Below, in pieces: positions 26,216 through 36,475 of a stretch of DNA of 64,000 nucleotides (the stretch's first letter is position 1; each line of letters opens with the position of its first letter). The DNA comes from Sphingobium indicum B90A (GTDB taxonomy: Bacteria > Pseudomonadota > Alphaproteobacteria > Sphingomonadales > Sphingomonadaceae). A program made the translations under genes and the position numbers. The notes below the pieces were generated by a model. That model searched no databases, was not told the origin of the DNA, and saw only the letters and a list, made by a program, of their open reading frames with translations. The stretch is from contig NZ_CP013070.1 in assembly GCF_000264945.2 (NCBI RefSeq), positions 3,552,501 through 3,616,500 on the forward strand, written 5' to 3'.

Positions 26216-26250
26216 CCGTGCTCCTGCGAAGGCAGGAGCCCAGTCCAGAC
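26216..26250. repeat. CTCCTGCGAAGGCAGGAG repeat, fragment
   Basis: GTGCTCCTGCGAAGGCAGGAGC hairpin followed by CCAGTCCAGACGTC. This is one arm of the repeat family also seen at 34028, 41079 and 47729/47977. It lies just upstream of MITE copy B. Confidence 0.6.
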
Positions 26251-26278
26251 GTCGTGCATTTATCAGACGGCGGAACCA

Positions 26279-26493
26279 GGCCGCGTGGACAAATTCGAAA
26301 ATGTCGGCAATTGGCCATGAGCGGACATTAGTTTTCCGTCACCCCGGACTTGATCCGGGGTCCCGCTTTTGCCTCTACACCGCGCCCAGCCCAAGGCAGC
26401 GGGACCCCGGATCAAGTCCGGGGTGACGAATAGGGGGAGGGGCGACGAATAGGGGAACGTCCGCTCTCCACCCAAATCGATCAGTCAGGCGAA
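26279..26493. repeat. MITE-like element, copy B (right end lost)
   Basis: Reverse orientation relative to copies A and C. It starts with GGCCGCGTGGACAAATTC at 26279 and matches the family through the central inverted repeat (26338-26427) to CAGTCAGGCGAA at about 26493, after which the expected terminal repeat is missing. The flank is CA rather than TA. With the previous fragment it fills the 373-bp gap between the HAD and LOG-family genes. Confidence 0.7.
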
Positions 26494-26532
26494 AGAGGGG
26501 AGCAAGCTTGGCGCTAAAGGGGCGAGGATAAA

Positions 26533-27411
26533 TTACCCGCACCCCGGCGCTTCGCTGTCCTCATAGAATCTCTGCACCGCCTCCCACGCATCCTCGGCGG
26601 TCTCCACCCAGGTCAGCAGGTTGAGGTCGGACGGAGAGATCACGCCTTCATCCGCCAGCGCCTCGAAATCCACCACCCGCGTCCAGAATTCCCGCCCGAA
26701 CAACAGCACCGGGATCGGCTTCATCTTGCCGGTCTGGATCAGCGTCAGCAGTTCGAACATCTCGTCGAACGTGCCGAACCCGCCCGGAAACACCGCCAGC
26801 GCCCGCGCCCGCAGCAGGAAATGCATCTTGCGCAGCGCGAAATAGTGGAACTGGAAGCTCAGTTCCGGCGTGACGAAGCGGTTGGGCGACTGTTCATGCG
26901 GCAGGACGATGTTCATGCCGATGGTGGTCTGGCCGACATCCGCCGCGCCGCGATTGGCCGCCTCCATGATCGATGGGCCGCCGCCCGAACAGACGACGAA
27001 ATGGCGGCATCCGGCCTCATTCACTGGATATTGCGCTGAAATCCGCGCCAGCTTGCGCGCTTCCTCATAATAGCGCGCCTTCCTGCCCAGATTTTCGGCG
27101 ATGCGCTTCTGTTCCGGCGTGGTTGCGGCGTCGATCCGCGCCTGCACCTGCTCCGGCTCCGGAATCCGCGCCGAACCGTAGAAGACGAAGGTGGACTCGA
27201 TCTTCGCCTCGTCCATCAGCAATTGGGGTTTCAGCAGTTCCAACTGGAACCGCACCGGCCGCAGATCCTCCCGCAGCAGGAATTCCGTGTCCTGGAAGGC
27301 CAGTCGGTAGGCGGCGCTGCTGGTCTGGGGGGTTTCCGTCCTCAGCCGGGCGTCGGCTGCTTCCTGGCTGGCGGGGCGGAATTTGCGTTCTTCGATTTCT
27401 TTTCTAGTCAT
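26533..27411 (-). CDS. LOG-family protein (TIGR00730), long form
   Basis: 292-residue Rossmann-like protein with the LOG signature PGGFGTFDEMFELLTL and the GGGPSIMEAANRGAADVG segment. An extra N-terminal about 100 residues (MTRKEIEERKFRPAS...) and IESTFVFYGSAR distinguish it from the short plant-type LOG proteins. Family members hydrolyse nucleoside 5'-monophosphates (cytokinin-type or general nucleotide phosphoribohydrolase). The ATG at 27411 gives the usual family start; the open frame continues upstream without support. Single gene between repeat-rich gaps. Confidence 0.85.
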   Translation of the reverse strand: MTRKEIEERKFRPASQEAADARLRTETPQTSSAAYRLAFQDTEFLLREDLRPVRFQLELLKPQLLMDEAKIESTFVFYGSARIPEPEQVQARIDAATTPEQKRIAENLGRKARYYEEARKLARISAQYPVNEAGCRHFVVCSGGGPSIMEAANRGAADVGQTTIGMNIVLPHEQSPNRFVTPELSFQFHYFALRKMHFLLRARALAVFPGGFGTFDEMFELLTLIQTGKMKPIPVLLFGREFWTRVVDFEALADEGVISPSDLNLLTWVETAEDAWEAVQRFYEDSEAPGCG

Positions 27412-27487
27412 TTCCGGAAAGGTAGGACGCCCGCGTGACAAAGCCAAGGCGTCTAGCGGCAAAATCCCCCAAAGTATTTGTTGGCGC

Positions 27488-28183
27488 TCAGCGGCAAAAG
27501 CCGCCGCGGCCGCCCATGTCGAAATGGAAATGGTCGTGATGCGCGGCGTTGTAATCGGGGCTGAGCACGGTGCGGAACCGCTTGCAGGCGCTGGCGTGGA
27601 TGATCTCCAGAAACTGCCGGACCCGCCGGTCGCCATTCCAGTCGTTCTGGATGCTGATGCGCCGCCCGTCGCTCAGCACGAAGGCGGACACGTCGACCGC
27701 ATTGCTGTGCGCATGTTCGGACAATTTGCCGCTGCCCGCGATGGGACGGCAACTATAGGTGCCGAACGTCTCGATCCGCTCGACCTCCGCCCCCAGGATC
27801 AGCCGGGCGGCGGGCTGCACGCCATAGCGCGCCCAGGCCGCGAAATTGGCCGCCAGGCCGCATGTCATCGCGCCCAGATTGGTCGCGGGCACGCCGATGT
27901 CGATCAGCTTGACGCTGCCCGTCGCGCTGCATCCGCCGCCGAAATTCTGGTCGGGCAGGGGGGTGAAGAGGACCGACTGGGACGTCAGCTTCGCCATGCA
28001 CTGGCGCAACTCCATCGGCGGCGGCGCGGCGGGGCGGGCGGTCCGAACCGACTTGGCGGGGCGCTCCACCCGCCCGCGCGGCACCAGGTCGCCGCCGCAG
28101 CCCGCCAGCGCCAGCACGGCCGCCGTCAGGGCCGCAAGACCCGTGCCGCGAAGGATCGCATTCCCCCAAACCCGCTCGATCAT
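27488..28183 (-). CDS. Extensin-like C-terminal domain lipoprotein
   Basis: 231-residue envelope protein. The N-terminus MIERVWGNAILRGTGLAALT..LALAGC is a lipoprotein signal with lipobox LAGC. The rest is the extensin-like domain: CGLAANFAAWARYG, SEHAHSNAVDVSAFVLSDG and the ending SPDYNAAHHDHFHFDMG, with HxxxxxxD and HxH patterns resembling M15/D,D-carboxypeptidase zinc sites. A role in cell-wall modification is plausible but not proven for the family. Start ATG 28183 was chosen for the signal peptide; no clear ribosome-binding site. Confidence 0.82.
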   Translation of the reverse strand: MIERVWGNAILRGTGLAALTAAVLALAGCGGDLVPRGRVERPAKSVRTARPAAPPPMELRQCMAKLTSQSVLFTPLPDQNFGGGCSATGSVKLIDIGVPATNLGAMTCGLAANFAAWARYGVQPAARLILGAEVERIETFGTYSCRPIAGSGKLSEHAHSNAVDVSAFVLSDGRRISIQNDWNGDRRVRQFLEIIHASACKRFRTVLSPDYNAAHHDHFHFDMGGRGGFCR

Positions 28184-28258
28184 GACGGCATGATTTACCA
28201 CGTTCGGCTGGCCCAAGGGTTAACGGCCGACTCGTTTCATCGCATGCAGACATTCGGC

Positions 28259-28344
28259 TTGACTCTTTGGCCGGAAACTTTAGGGCGGCCGACGGGCCAC
28301 GCGGTCCCAACGCCGCGCGTGCTCTCTGCAAGGAGAAGCATTAC
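28259..28344 (+). promoter_or_regulatory. serC leader with GC-rich hairpin and buried ribosome-binding site
   Basis: After a possible -35 (TTGACT, 28259-28264) the leader contains a short GGCCGACGGGCC stem, then CACGCGG (28298-28304) pairing with CCGCGCGTG (28313-28321), and finally TCTC..GAGA pairing around the AAGGAG ribosome-binding site (about 28323-28337). This resembles the two-hairpin arrangement described for the alphaproteobacterial serC RNA motif; identity needs a covariance search. Confidence 0.45.
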
Positions 28345-29505
28345 ATGACTGATACGACCGCCGCAGACGCCACCATTGCGCCTGCCGCCAAGCCCGCAAC
28401 CAAGCCGGCTCGCCCCTATTTCTCTTCCGGTCCCTGCGCCAAGCCTCCGGGCTGGAGCGCCGACAAGCTGAGCGCCGAATCCCTCGGCCGCTCGCACCGC
28501 GCCAAGATCGGCAAGACCCGCCTCGCTTATTGCATCGACCTGATGCGCGAACTGCTGAACCTGCCCGAAACCCACCGCATCGGCATCGTCCCCGGCTCCG
28601 ACACCGGCGCCTTCGAAATGGCGATGTGGACCATGTTGGGCGCCCGCCCGGTCACGACGCTGGCCTGGGAAAGCTTCGGCGAGGGCTGGGTGACGGACGC
28701 CGCCAAGCAGTTGAAGCTCGACCCCACGATCATCCGCGCCGACTATGGCCAGTTGCCCGACCTGAACGGTGTGAACTTCGCCCATGACGTGCTGTTCACC
28801 TGGAACGGCACGACCTCCGGCGTGCGCGTGCCGAACGCCGACTGGATTCCCGCCGACCGCGAAGGCCTGACCTTCGCCGACGCCACCAGCGCGGTCTTCG
28901 CTTACGAAATCGACTGGACCAAGATCGACGTCGCCACCTTCTCCTGGCAGAAGGTGTTGGGCGGGGAGGGCGGTCATGGCGTGCTGATCCTCGGCCCCCG
29001 CGCCGTGGAACGCCTGGAAACCCACACCCCCGCCTGGCCGCTGCCCAAGGTCTTCCGCCTGATGGCGAAGGGCAAGCTGGCCGAAGGCGTGTTCAAGGGC
29101 GAGACGATCAACACCCCCTCCATGCTGGCGGTGGAAGACGCGATCTTCGCGCTGGAATGGGGCAAGTCGCTGGGCGGCCTCTCCGGCCTGATCGCCCGCA
29201 GCAACGCCAATGCGGCGGCGCTGAACAGGATTGTCGAGGAACGGGACTGGCTGGGCCATCTCGCCGCCGATCCGGCTTCCCGCTCCACCACCAGCGTCTG
29301 CCTGACGGTAGAGGGCGCGGACGAAGCCTTCATCAAGAGCTTCGCCGCCCTGCTGGAGAAGGAAGGCGCCGCCTATGACGTCGCGGGCTATCGCGACGCC
29401 CCGGCGGGCCTGCGCATCTGGTGCGGCGCGACGGTAGAGACCGCCGACATTGAAGCGCTCGGTCCCTGGCTCGACTGGGCCTATGCGACCGTGAAGGCCG
29501 CTTAA
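28345..29505 (+). CDS. serC: Phosphoserine aminotransferase
   Basis: 386-residue class V PLP aminotransferase converting 3-phosphohydroxypyruvate to phosphoserine. The segments [47 protein letters not shown], the PLP lysine in [15 protein letters not shown] and [17 protein letters not shown] are those of the alphaproteobacterial SerC type. Start ATG 28345 behind AAGGAG. It precedes serA in the same direction, and the pair supplies serine. The intergenic repeat and serA hairpin described below lie between them. Confidence 0.96.
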   Translation: MTDTTAADATIAPAAKPATKPARPYFSSGPCAKPPGWSADKLSAESLGRSHRAKIGKTRLAYCIDLMRELLNLPETHRIGIVPGSDTGAFEMAMWTMLGARPVTTLAWESFGEGWVTDAAKQLKLDPTIIRADYGQLPDLNGVNFAHDVLFTWNGTTSGVRVPNADWIPADREGLTFADATSAVFAYEIDWTKIDVATFSWQKVLGGEGGHGVLILGPRAVERLETHTPAWPLPKVFRLMAKGKLAEGVFKGETINTPSMLAVEDAIFALEWGKSLGGLSGLIARSNANAAALNRIVEERDWLGHLAADPASRSTTSVCLTVEGADEAFIKSFAALLEKEGAAYDVAGYRDAPAGLRIWCGATVETADIEALGPWLDWAYATVKAA

Positions 29506-29526
29506 TCCAACTAATCCTCTATTCCC

Positions 29527-29607
29527 CGTCATCCCAGCGAAAGCTGGGATCTCGGGCCTCTAGGTCGAACCTAGCCGCCTGAGATCCTGACTTTCGTCAG
29601 GATGACG
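29527..29607. repeat. REP-like double hairpin between serC and serA
   Basis: Left hairpin ATCCCAGC-GAAA-GCTGGGAT and right hairpin ATCCTGAC-TTTC-GTCAGGAT, bordered by CGTC / GACG, with a central CTAGGTCGAACCTAG stem. Another copy lies at 45809-45889. The two halves differ at paired positions that compensate each other. Confidence 0.75.
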
Positions 29608-29632
29608 AATTGCAAGAAAGGCAATTCGTCAT
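29602..29632 (+). promoter_or_regulatory. serA ribosome-binding-site hairpin
   Basis: Perfect 12-bp inverted repeat ATGACGAATTGC (29602-29613) and GCAATTCGTCAT (29621-29632) with the 7-base loop AAGAAAG. The purine-rich loop is the only Shine-Dalgarno-like sequence for serA, and the right arm includes the first two bases of its ATG. The left arm is shared with the end of the REP-like element. Confidence 0.65.
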
Positions 29633-31211
29633 GCCCAAAGTCCTCATTTCCGACAAGATGGACCCCCGCGCCGCCGCGATCTTCCGGGAGCGCGGCGTCG
29701 AAGTCGACGAAATCACCGGCAAGACCCCGGAAGAACTCAAGGCGATCATCGGCCAGTATGACGGCCTCGCCATCCGCAGCTCGACCAAGGTCACGAAGGA
29801 CATTCTCGACCACGCCACCAATTTGAAGGTCATCGGCCGCGCCGGCATCGGCGTCGACAATGTCGACATCCCGGCGGCCTCGGCCAAGGGCGTGATCGTG
29901 ATGAACACCCCCTTCGGCAACTCGATCACCACCGCCGAACATGCCATCGCGCTGATGTTCGCGCTGGCCCGCCAGTTGCCCGAAGCCAACGCCCAGACGC
30001 AGCAGGGCCTGTGGCCCAAAAACGGCTTCATGGGCGTGGAAGTCACCGGCAAGACGCTGGGCCTGATCGGCGCGGGCAATATCGGCTCCATCGTCGCCAG
30101 CCGCGCGCTCGGCCTCAAGATGAAGGTGGTCGCCTTCGATCCCTTCCTGACCCCGGAACGCGCCGTCGAAATGGGCGTGGAGAAGGCCGATCTGGACACG
30201 CTGCTGGCGAAGGCGGACTTCATCACGCTGCACACGCCGCTGACCGACCAGACCCGCAACATCCTCTCCAAGGAAAATCTCGCCAAGACGAAGAAGGGCG
30301 TGCGCATCATCAACTGCGCCCGCGGCGGCCTGATCGACGAAGCCGCGCTCAAGGAAGCGCTGGATTCGGGCCATGTGGCGGGCGCCGCGCTCGACGTGTT
30401 CGTGCAGGAACCGGCGAAGGAATCGCCGCTGTTCGGCACCCCCAACTTCATCTGCACCCCGCATCTGGGCGCATCGACCGACGAAGCGCAGGTCAATGTC
30501 GCGCTCCAGGTCGCGGAACAGCTTAGCGACTATCTGCTCGACGGCGGCATCACCAATGCGCTGAACGTGCCGTCGCTCTCGGCCGAGGAAGCGCCGAAGC
30601 TCAAGCCCTATATGGCGCTGGCGGAGGAACTGGGCAGCCTGGTCGGCCAGCTTGAAGGCGACCGCATCCAGAGCGTTTCGGTCGAGGTGGAGGGCCATGC
30701 CGCCGAACTCAACCAGAAGCCGATCACGGCGGCGGTGCTGGCGGGCCTGATGCGCGTCTATTCCGACACGGTGAACATGGTCAATGCGCCCTTCCTGGCG
30801 AAGGAACGGGGTCTGGATGTCCGTGAGGTCCGCCATGACCGCGAGGGCGACTATCAGACCCTGGTCCGCGTGACCGTGAAGACCGAAAGCGGCGACAAGT
30901 CGGTCGCGGGCACGCTGTTCGGCAATGCCCAGCCGCGCCTGGTCGAACTGTTCGGCATCAAGGTGGAGGCTGATCTGGCCGGGGACATGCTCTACATCGT
31001 CAACCAGGACGCGCCGGGCTTCATCGGCCGCCTGGGTTCGACGCTGGGCGAGGCGCAGGTCAATATCGGCACCTTCCACCTCGGCCGCCGCAACCAGGGC
31101 GGGGAAGCGGTGCTGCTCCTCTCGCTCGACGGCGCGGTGAACGAAGCGGTCCTCAGCGACATCTGCAAGCTCGCAGGCGTGAAGACCGTGAAGCTCCTCC
31201 GCTTCGCCTGA
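29631..31211 (+). CDS. serA: D-3-phosphoglycerate dehydrogenase
   Basis: 526-residue long-form SerA, first enzyme of serine biosynthesis. NAD-binding domain motifs GRAGIGVDNVDIPAASAKG, GKTLGLIGAGNIGSIVASRA, the catalytic arginine/glutamate/histidine segments (NCARGGLIDEAAL, PHLGASTDEAQ) and the intervening allosteric domain are present; the C-terminal ACT domain LYIVNQDAPGFIGRLGSTL ends with VKLLRFA. Start ATG 29631 gives the standard MPKVLISDKMD; it is embedded in a hairpin. Confidence 0.97.
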   Translation: MPKVLISDKMDPRAAAIFRERGVEVDEITGKTPEELKAIIGQYDGLAIRSSTKVTKDILDHATNLKVIGRAGIGVDNVDIPAASAKGVIVMNTPFGNSITTAEHAIALMFALARQLPEANAQTQQGLWPKNGFMGVEVTGKTLGLIGAGNIGSIVASRALGLKMKVVAFDPFLTPERAVEMGVEKADLDTLLAKADFITLHTPLTDQTRNILSKENLAKTKKGVRIINCARGGLIDEAALKEALDSGHVAGAALDVFVQEPAKESPLFGTPNFICTPHLGASTDEAQVNVALQVAEQLSDYLLDGGITNALNVPSLSAEEAPKLKPYMALAEELGSLVGQLEGDRIQSVSVEVEGHAAELNQKPITAAVLAGLMRVYSDTVNMVNAPFLAKERGLDVREVRHDREGDYQTLVRVTVKTESGDKSVAGTLFGNAQPRLVELFGIKVEADLAGDMLYIVNQDAPGFIGRLGSTLGEAQVNIGTFHLGRRNQGGEAVLLLSLDGAVNEAVLSDICKLAGVKTVKLLRFA

Positions 31212-31272
31212 TGGTTCGGGCCTGATATGGTTCGGGCTGGCCTTGCGCGCATAATCCGCTAAAGGCCAGCCC

Positions 31273-32403
31273 ATGACCTCGATTCCATCCGGCCTCCTGC
31301 CTGAAGGACTTTCCGACCGCCTGCCGCCGCTGGCGGAGGCTTCCGCCCGGCTTGCGCGCCGCGTGCTCGATACCGTGGCGAGCCACGGCTATGAACGCGT
31401 CATGCCGCCTATCGCGGAGTTTGAGGACACGCTGGTCGGCCGCCTCAAATCGATGAAGGCGCAGGATCTCGTCCGCGCCATCGACCCGGTGTCGCAGCGC
31501 AGCCTGGCCCTGCGCCCGGACATGACCGCGCAGGTCGGCCGCATCGCCGCCACCCGCCTGGCCGCCGCGCCGCGCCCGCTGCGCCTGTCCTATGCCGGTC
31601 CCGTCATCCGCCTGCGCGCCAATCAGCTCCGGCCGGAGCGGGAGCGGTTCCAGGTCGGCGCCGAACTCATCGGCAGCGACAGCGTCGCCGCCGCCGTGGA
31701 GATCGTGAACGTCGCCATAGAGGCGTTGCAGGCGGCGGGCGTCACCGGCATCACCATCGACTTCACCCTGCCGGACCTGATCGACGCGCTCGCCGCCGGG
31801 CCGCTGCCGCTCGCGCCGGAAGAGATAGAGGCCGTCCGCACCGAACTGGACGCCAAGGATGCGGGCGCGCTCGCCGCGATCAGCCCGGCCGCAGCTGCCT
31901 ATCTGCCGCTGATCGAGGGCACCGGCCCCTTCCACGCCGCGATGGACAGGCTGGAGGCGCTGAACGCCGACCTGGGCGGTGCCATCGACAGCCGCATCGC
32001 GGGCCTGCGCGCCATCGCCAAGCCCATCGGCTGGGACATCAGCCTGACGCTCGATCCGACCGAGCGGCACGGCTTCGAATATCAAAACTGGTTCGGCTTC
32101 TCGATCTTCGCGGAAGGCTTCACCGGGGAGATCGGCCGGGGCGGCAGCTATGCGATCATCCGCGCCGACGGGTCGGAGGAACCGGCCATGGGCTTCTCCC
32201 TCTATCCCGATCCGCTGATCGACGCGGGCTTCGGCGGCGAGGCGCCCAGGCGGCTGTTCCTGCCCCTGCACCATGACGCCGCCCGCGCCGCCCGGTTGCG
32301 GGCGGAAGGCTGGCAGACGGTCGCCGCGCTGACCGGAGAGGAAAATGGCGAGGCGCTGCGCTGCTCGCACTGGCTCGACGGCGCGGAACCCCGCGCCTAT
32401 TGA
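31273..32403 (+). CDS. hisZ: ATP phosphoribosyltransferase regulatory subunit
   Basis: 376-residue HisZ, a class II aminoacyl-tRNA-synthetase paralogue that activates the short HisG in histidine synthesis. It retains motif-2/3-like LRPDMTAQVGRIAATRL, RLRANQLRPERERFQVGAELIG and GRGGSYAII but lacks the C-terminal anticodon-binding domain of true HisRS, consistent with a regulatory role. It stands between serA and purA; hisG is not in the window. Presence of HisZ implies a short-form HisG elsewhere. Confidence 0.93.
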   Translation: MTSIPSGLLPEGLSDRLPPLAEASARLARRVLDTVASHGYERVMPPIAEFEDTLVGRLKSMKAQDLVRAIDPVSQRSLALRPDMTAQVGRIAATRLAAAPRPLRLSYAGPVIRLRANQLRPERERFQVGAELIGSDSVAAAVEIVNVAIEALQAAGVTGITIDFTLPDLIDALAAGPLPLAPEEIEAVRTELDAKDAGALAAISPAAAAYLPLIEGTGPFHAAMDRLEALNADLGGAIDSRIAGLRAIAKPIGWDISLTLDPTERHGFEYQNWFGFSIFAEGFTGEIGRGGSYAIIRADGSEEPAMGFSLYPDPLIDAGFGGEAPRRLFLPLHHDAARAARLRAEGWQTVAALTGEENGEALRCSHWLDGAEPRAY

Positions 32404-32533
32404 CTTGACGGGACCGGGGCAGCGGGGCTAACGCGCCCCCGCAACTGGGCGACGCGCCCGCTTTATCCCACCGGCATGCCGAGTCCCGTCGAAGGGCATG
32501 GCCGGTCCGCGCGGCGGGCGGAGGACTGTATCT

Positions 32534-33823
<1,290 letters not shown>

Positions 33824-33828
33824 CCGGC

Positions 33829-34011
33829 ATGGCGGGCGATCGTTTCGAGCGGCACAAGCAACCCTGGACGGCGGACGAGTTGCAGAAGCTCCACACGCTG
33901 GCGAAGAAGGGCATGGCGCTGAAAGCGATCGCCAAGGCGCTGACCCGCAGCGAGGAATCGGTGAAGGCCCGCGCCAAGCAGGACGGGCTGAACATCGCGA
34001 AGTTGAGATAG
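33829..34011 (+). CDS. Small helix-turn-helix protein (SANT/Myb-like)
   Basis: About 60 residues: MAGDRFERHKQPWTADELQKLHTLAKKGMALKAIAKALTR.. followed by SEESVKARAKQDGLNIAKLR. The WTADELQKLHTLAKKG / IAKALTRSEESVKARA pattern is a single SANT/Myb-type or GcrA-like helix-turn-helix. It begins six bases after the purA stop and is likely co-transcribed. DNA binding is inferred; no target is known. An alternative TTG start lies at 33820, overlapping purA. Confidence 0.7.
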   Translation: MAGDRFERHKQPWTADELQKLHTLAKKGMALKAIAKALTRSEESVKARAKQDGLNIAKLR

Positions 34012-34027
34012 TTGCCCTGAAATACGG

Positions 34028-34108
34028 CGTGCTCCTGCGAAGGCAGGAGCCCAGTCCCGCCGTCTGAACTGGACACTGCCTTTGCAGGGGCACGCCGTGC
34101 TGCAAGAC
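34028..34108. repeat. CTCCTGCGAAGGCAGGAG repeat, full copy
   Basis: GGCGTGCTCCTGCGAAGG...GAGCCCAGTC at the left and CTGAACTGGACACTGCC...GCAGGGGCACGCC at the right are mutually complementary, giving a long imperfect palindrome in the 155-bp gap between the HTH gene and the flavin reductase gene. Confidence 0.65.
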
Positions 34109-34166
34109 GCTGGACGCCATCGATCGCCGGTGCGACACTCCCCTCAACCCCTGAAGGGAGTCTCCC

Positions 34167-34742
34167 ATGGCGCTCGACATCCTCGTTCTTTACGGTTCCT
34201 ATCGCCGGGGCCGCCTCGGCATCCGTCTGGCGGAATATCTGATCAAGGGTTTCCAGGCCCTGGACCACAAAGCCGAACTCATAGATGCCCAGGCCATAGG
34301 GCTGCCCATGCTGGATCTGCGCTACAGCGACTATCCCGCGGGCGAAGCCCCCGCCGCCATGACGGCTCTATCCGAACGCCTGACCGCCGCAGACGCCTTC
34401 GTCTTCGTCGCGGGCGAATATAATCGGGGCATGCAGCCGGGCCTCAAGAATCTCGTCGATCACTATCTCAAGGAATTCGACCGCCGCCCGGCGGGCATCG
34501 CCAGCTATTCCATGGGCCGCTATGCCGGGGTGAACAGCCATGCCGCCTGGACGGTGACGCTGAACGCCATGGGCATGACCGTCATCCCGGAGCGCCTGAG
34601 CGTCGGCCAGATCAGCGACACGCTGGATGCCGAAGCCCGTCCTCACGGAGAAAGCGGCGCGGCGCTGGAACGCGGCTTCGCCAGCTTCGCGCGGAGCCTG
34701 GTCTATTGGGACGAGGCGGTGAAGAAGGTTAGCGAGGGGTAA
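34167..34742 (+). CDS. NADPH-dependent FMN reductase family protein
   Basis: 191-residue flavodoxin-fold protein. LVLYGSYRRGRLGIRLAEYL gives the phosphate-binding loop, followed by DAFVFVAGEYNRGMQPGLKNLVDHY, the family GEYNxSxxxxLKNxxD motif with R in place of the usual serine. It likely transfers electrons from NAD(P)H via FMN to quinones or other acceptors. ATG 34167 sits behind GGGAG. It stands alone between repeat elements. Confidence 0.85.
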   Translation: MALDILVLYGSYRRGRLGIRLAEYLIKGFQALDHKAELIDAQAIGLPMLDLRYSDYPAGEAPAAMTALSERLTAADAFVFVAGEYNRGMQPGLKNLVDHYLKEFDRRPAGIASYSMGRYAGVNSHAAWTVTLNAMGMTVIPERLSVGQISDTLDAEARPHGESGAALERGFASFARSLVYWDEAVKKVSEG

Positions 34743-34758
34743 TAAACGGCCCATCCTA

Positions 34759-34914
34759 ATCCTCCCCATCGAGAGATGGGGAGGGGGACCAGCCGCAGGC
34801 TGGTGGAGGGGAATGGAGCACGACCTCCGAATTTCCCCTCCACCATGCTTCGCATGTCGAAGAGAGTCACGCGCCTCTCTTCGACCCTCCCCACGCTTCG
34901 CGCAGGGAGGATTT
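34759..34914. repeat. GC-rich palindromic repeat, orientation 1
   Basis: CCTCCCCATCGAGAGATGGGG, GACCAGCCGCAGGCTGGTGG, GAGCACGACCTCCGAATTTC and TCGAAGAGAGTCACGCG follow in order and end in CGCAGGGAGGATTT. The same blocks occur in inverse order and orientation at 44114-44277. Confidence 0.7.
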
Positions 34915-34968
34915 AATGCCCGCTCACGCCCATGTTCAGCATAACGGCACCCCGACGCGCCGCCCGCT

Positions 34969-36300
34969 TCACCCCCGCTTCTCCTCCTCCACCATGTCCG
35001 ACGCCAGTTCCAGCCCGGCACGACCGTGGGAGGGGGTATGCGCGGGCGCCTTGGGATGGGGCACATATTCCGGCTCCTCGACCTCCAGCATGCCCTCCCA
35101 TTTGGTGATGACGGATGTGGCGATGGCGTTGCCCAGCACGTTGGTCGCGGTGCGACCCATGTCCATGAAATGGTCGACCGCCAGGATGAAGGCCACGCCC
35201 TCCACCGGCAGGTCGAACTGGCCCAGCGTCGCGGCGACCACCACCAGCGACGCGCGGGGCACGGCGGCGATGCCTTTGCTGGTCACCATAAGCACCAGCA
35301 ATATGGTGATCTGCGTCGCGATCGGCAGGTCGATGCCATAGGCCTGGGCGATGAAGATGGTGGCGAAGGTCGAATACATCATCGACCCGTCCAGGTTGAA
35401 GCTGTAGCCCAGGGGCAGCACGAAGCTGTAGATGCGCCGCGGCACGCCGAAACGGTCGAGCTGCTCCAGCATCTTGGGATAGGCGGCCTCCGACGACGCG
35501 GTCGAGAAGGCGATCAATATCGGCTCGCGCACATAGCGGATCAGCTTCACCATCCGCCTGCCCAGGAAGATCGATCCCGCCGCGAACAGCAGCACCCAGA
35601 GCGCGATCAGCGACAGATAGAATTCGCCCACCAACTCGCCGAAGGTCTTGAGCACGCCCAGCCCTTCGGTCGTCACGACCGACGCCAGCGCGCCGAAGAC
35701 GGCGAAGGGCGCGACACGCATGACATAGCCCGTCACTTGCAGCATCAGTTCGACCATCGCCTCGATCACGGTGACGATGGGCTTGCCCCTTTCGCCGATG
35801 GCGGTCAGCGCAATGCCCACGAACAGGGAGAAGACGACGATCTGGAGGATCGAATTTTCCGCCATCGCCCCGACCATGGAGGTGGGGAAGACGTGCAGGA
35901 TGAAGTCGCGGAAGTTGAGCGCTTCGGTATTCACCCCCGAATCCGCGCCCGAGCGGACCAGGTTCAGCCCTTCGCCCGGCGCGAAGAAATTGACGAAGAT
36001 GAGGCCGAGCGTCAGCGAGATCAGGCTGGCGATGATGAACCAGGCGAGGGCGCGACCGCCGATCCGGCCCAGCGCCGCGCTGTCGCCCATATGCGCGATG
36101 CCCGCCACCAGCGTGGAGAAGACCAGCGGCGCGATGATCATCTTGATCAGGTGCAGGAAGATGTCCGCCAGCAGATGGTAATAGCCCGCCACATCCTTGG
36201 CCAGCGCCTTGTCGCCACCCACCCAGATATTGGTGGCAAAGCCCACGATCACCCCCAGAACCATTCCCGTCAGGATGAACGCCGTCAGTCGATTTCGCAT
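34969..36300 (-). CDS. Dicarboxylate/amino acid:cation symporter (DAACS, GltP/DctA type)
   Basis: 443-residue inner-membrane symporter with the glutamate-transporter-family fold. Conserved pieces are LADIFLHLIKMIIAPLVFSTLVAGI, the serine-rich re-entrant loop AFSTASSEAAYPKML, PLGYSFNLDGSMMYSTFATIFIAQ and the C-terminal VDHFMDMGRTATNVLGNAIA with the substrate/cation-binding aspartates and asparagine. Uptake of C4-dicarboxylates or acidic amino acids with protons or sodium is expected. The start ATG 36300 gives the typical first helix; the C-terminal tail (VPHPKAPAHTPSHGR...) is cytoplasmic and variable. Confidence 0.93.
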   Translation of the reverse strand: MRNRLTAFILTGMVLGVIVGFATNIWVGGDKALAKDVAGYYHLLADIFLHLIKMIIAPLVFSTLVAGIAHMGDSAALGRIGGRALAWFIIASLISLTLGLIFVNFFAPGEGLNLVRSGADSGVNTEALNFRDFILHVFPTSMVGAMAENSILQIVVFSLFVGIALTAIGERGKPIVTVIEAMVELMLQVTGYVMRVAPFAVFGALASVVTTEGLGVLKTFGELVGEFYLSLIALWVLLFAAGSIFLGRRMVKLIRYVREPILIAFSTASSEAAYPKMLEQLDRFGVPRRIYSFVLPLGYSFNLDGSMMYSTFATIFIAQAYGIDLPIATQITILLVLMVTSKGIAAVPRASLVVVAATLGQFDLPVEGVAFILAVDHFMDMGRTATNVLGNAIATSVITKWEGMLEVEEPEYVPHPKAPAHTPSHGRAGLELASDMVEEEKRG

Positions 36301-36442
36301 CTCGTTCCTTTAACCGGCGCGCGGGCGCACCGCATTCATGGTCTGTCCCAAATGGTGGCTACACCTAACAGCCACCCGCAGCGCCCGCAATCGAAGGCGC
36401 GTGAATGCCGTCATCCCGGTTAGACGAATGAGGAATCATATT

Positions 36443-36462
36443 CCGCGCCCCGTCCGGCGCGG
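36443..36462. terminator. Hairpin downstream of pdxH
   Basis: CCGCGCC pairs with GGCGCGG over a six-base loop 14 bp beyond the pdxH stop on the minus strand. It lacks a T-run; a weak terminator candidate. Confidence 0.35.
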
Positions 36463-36475
36463 GAAATAGACGAAC

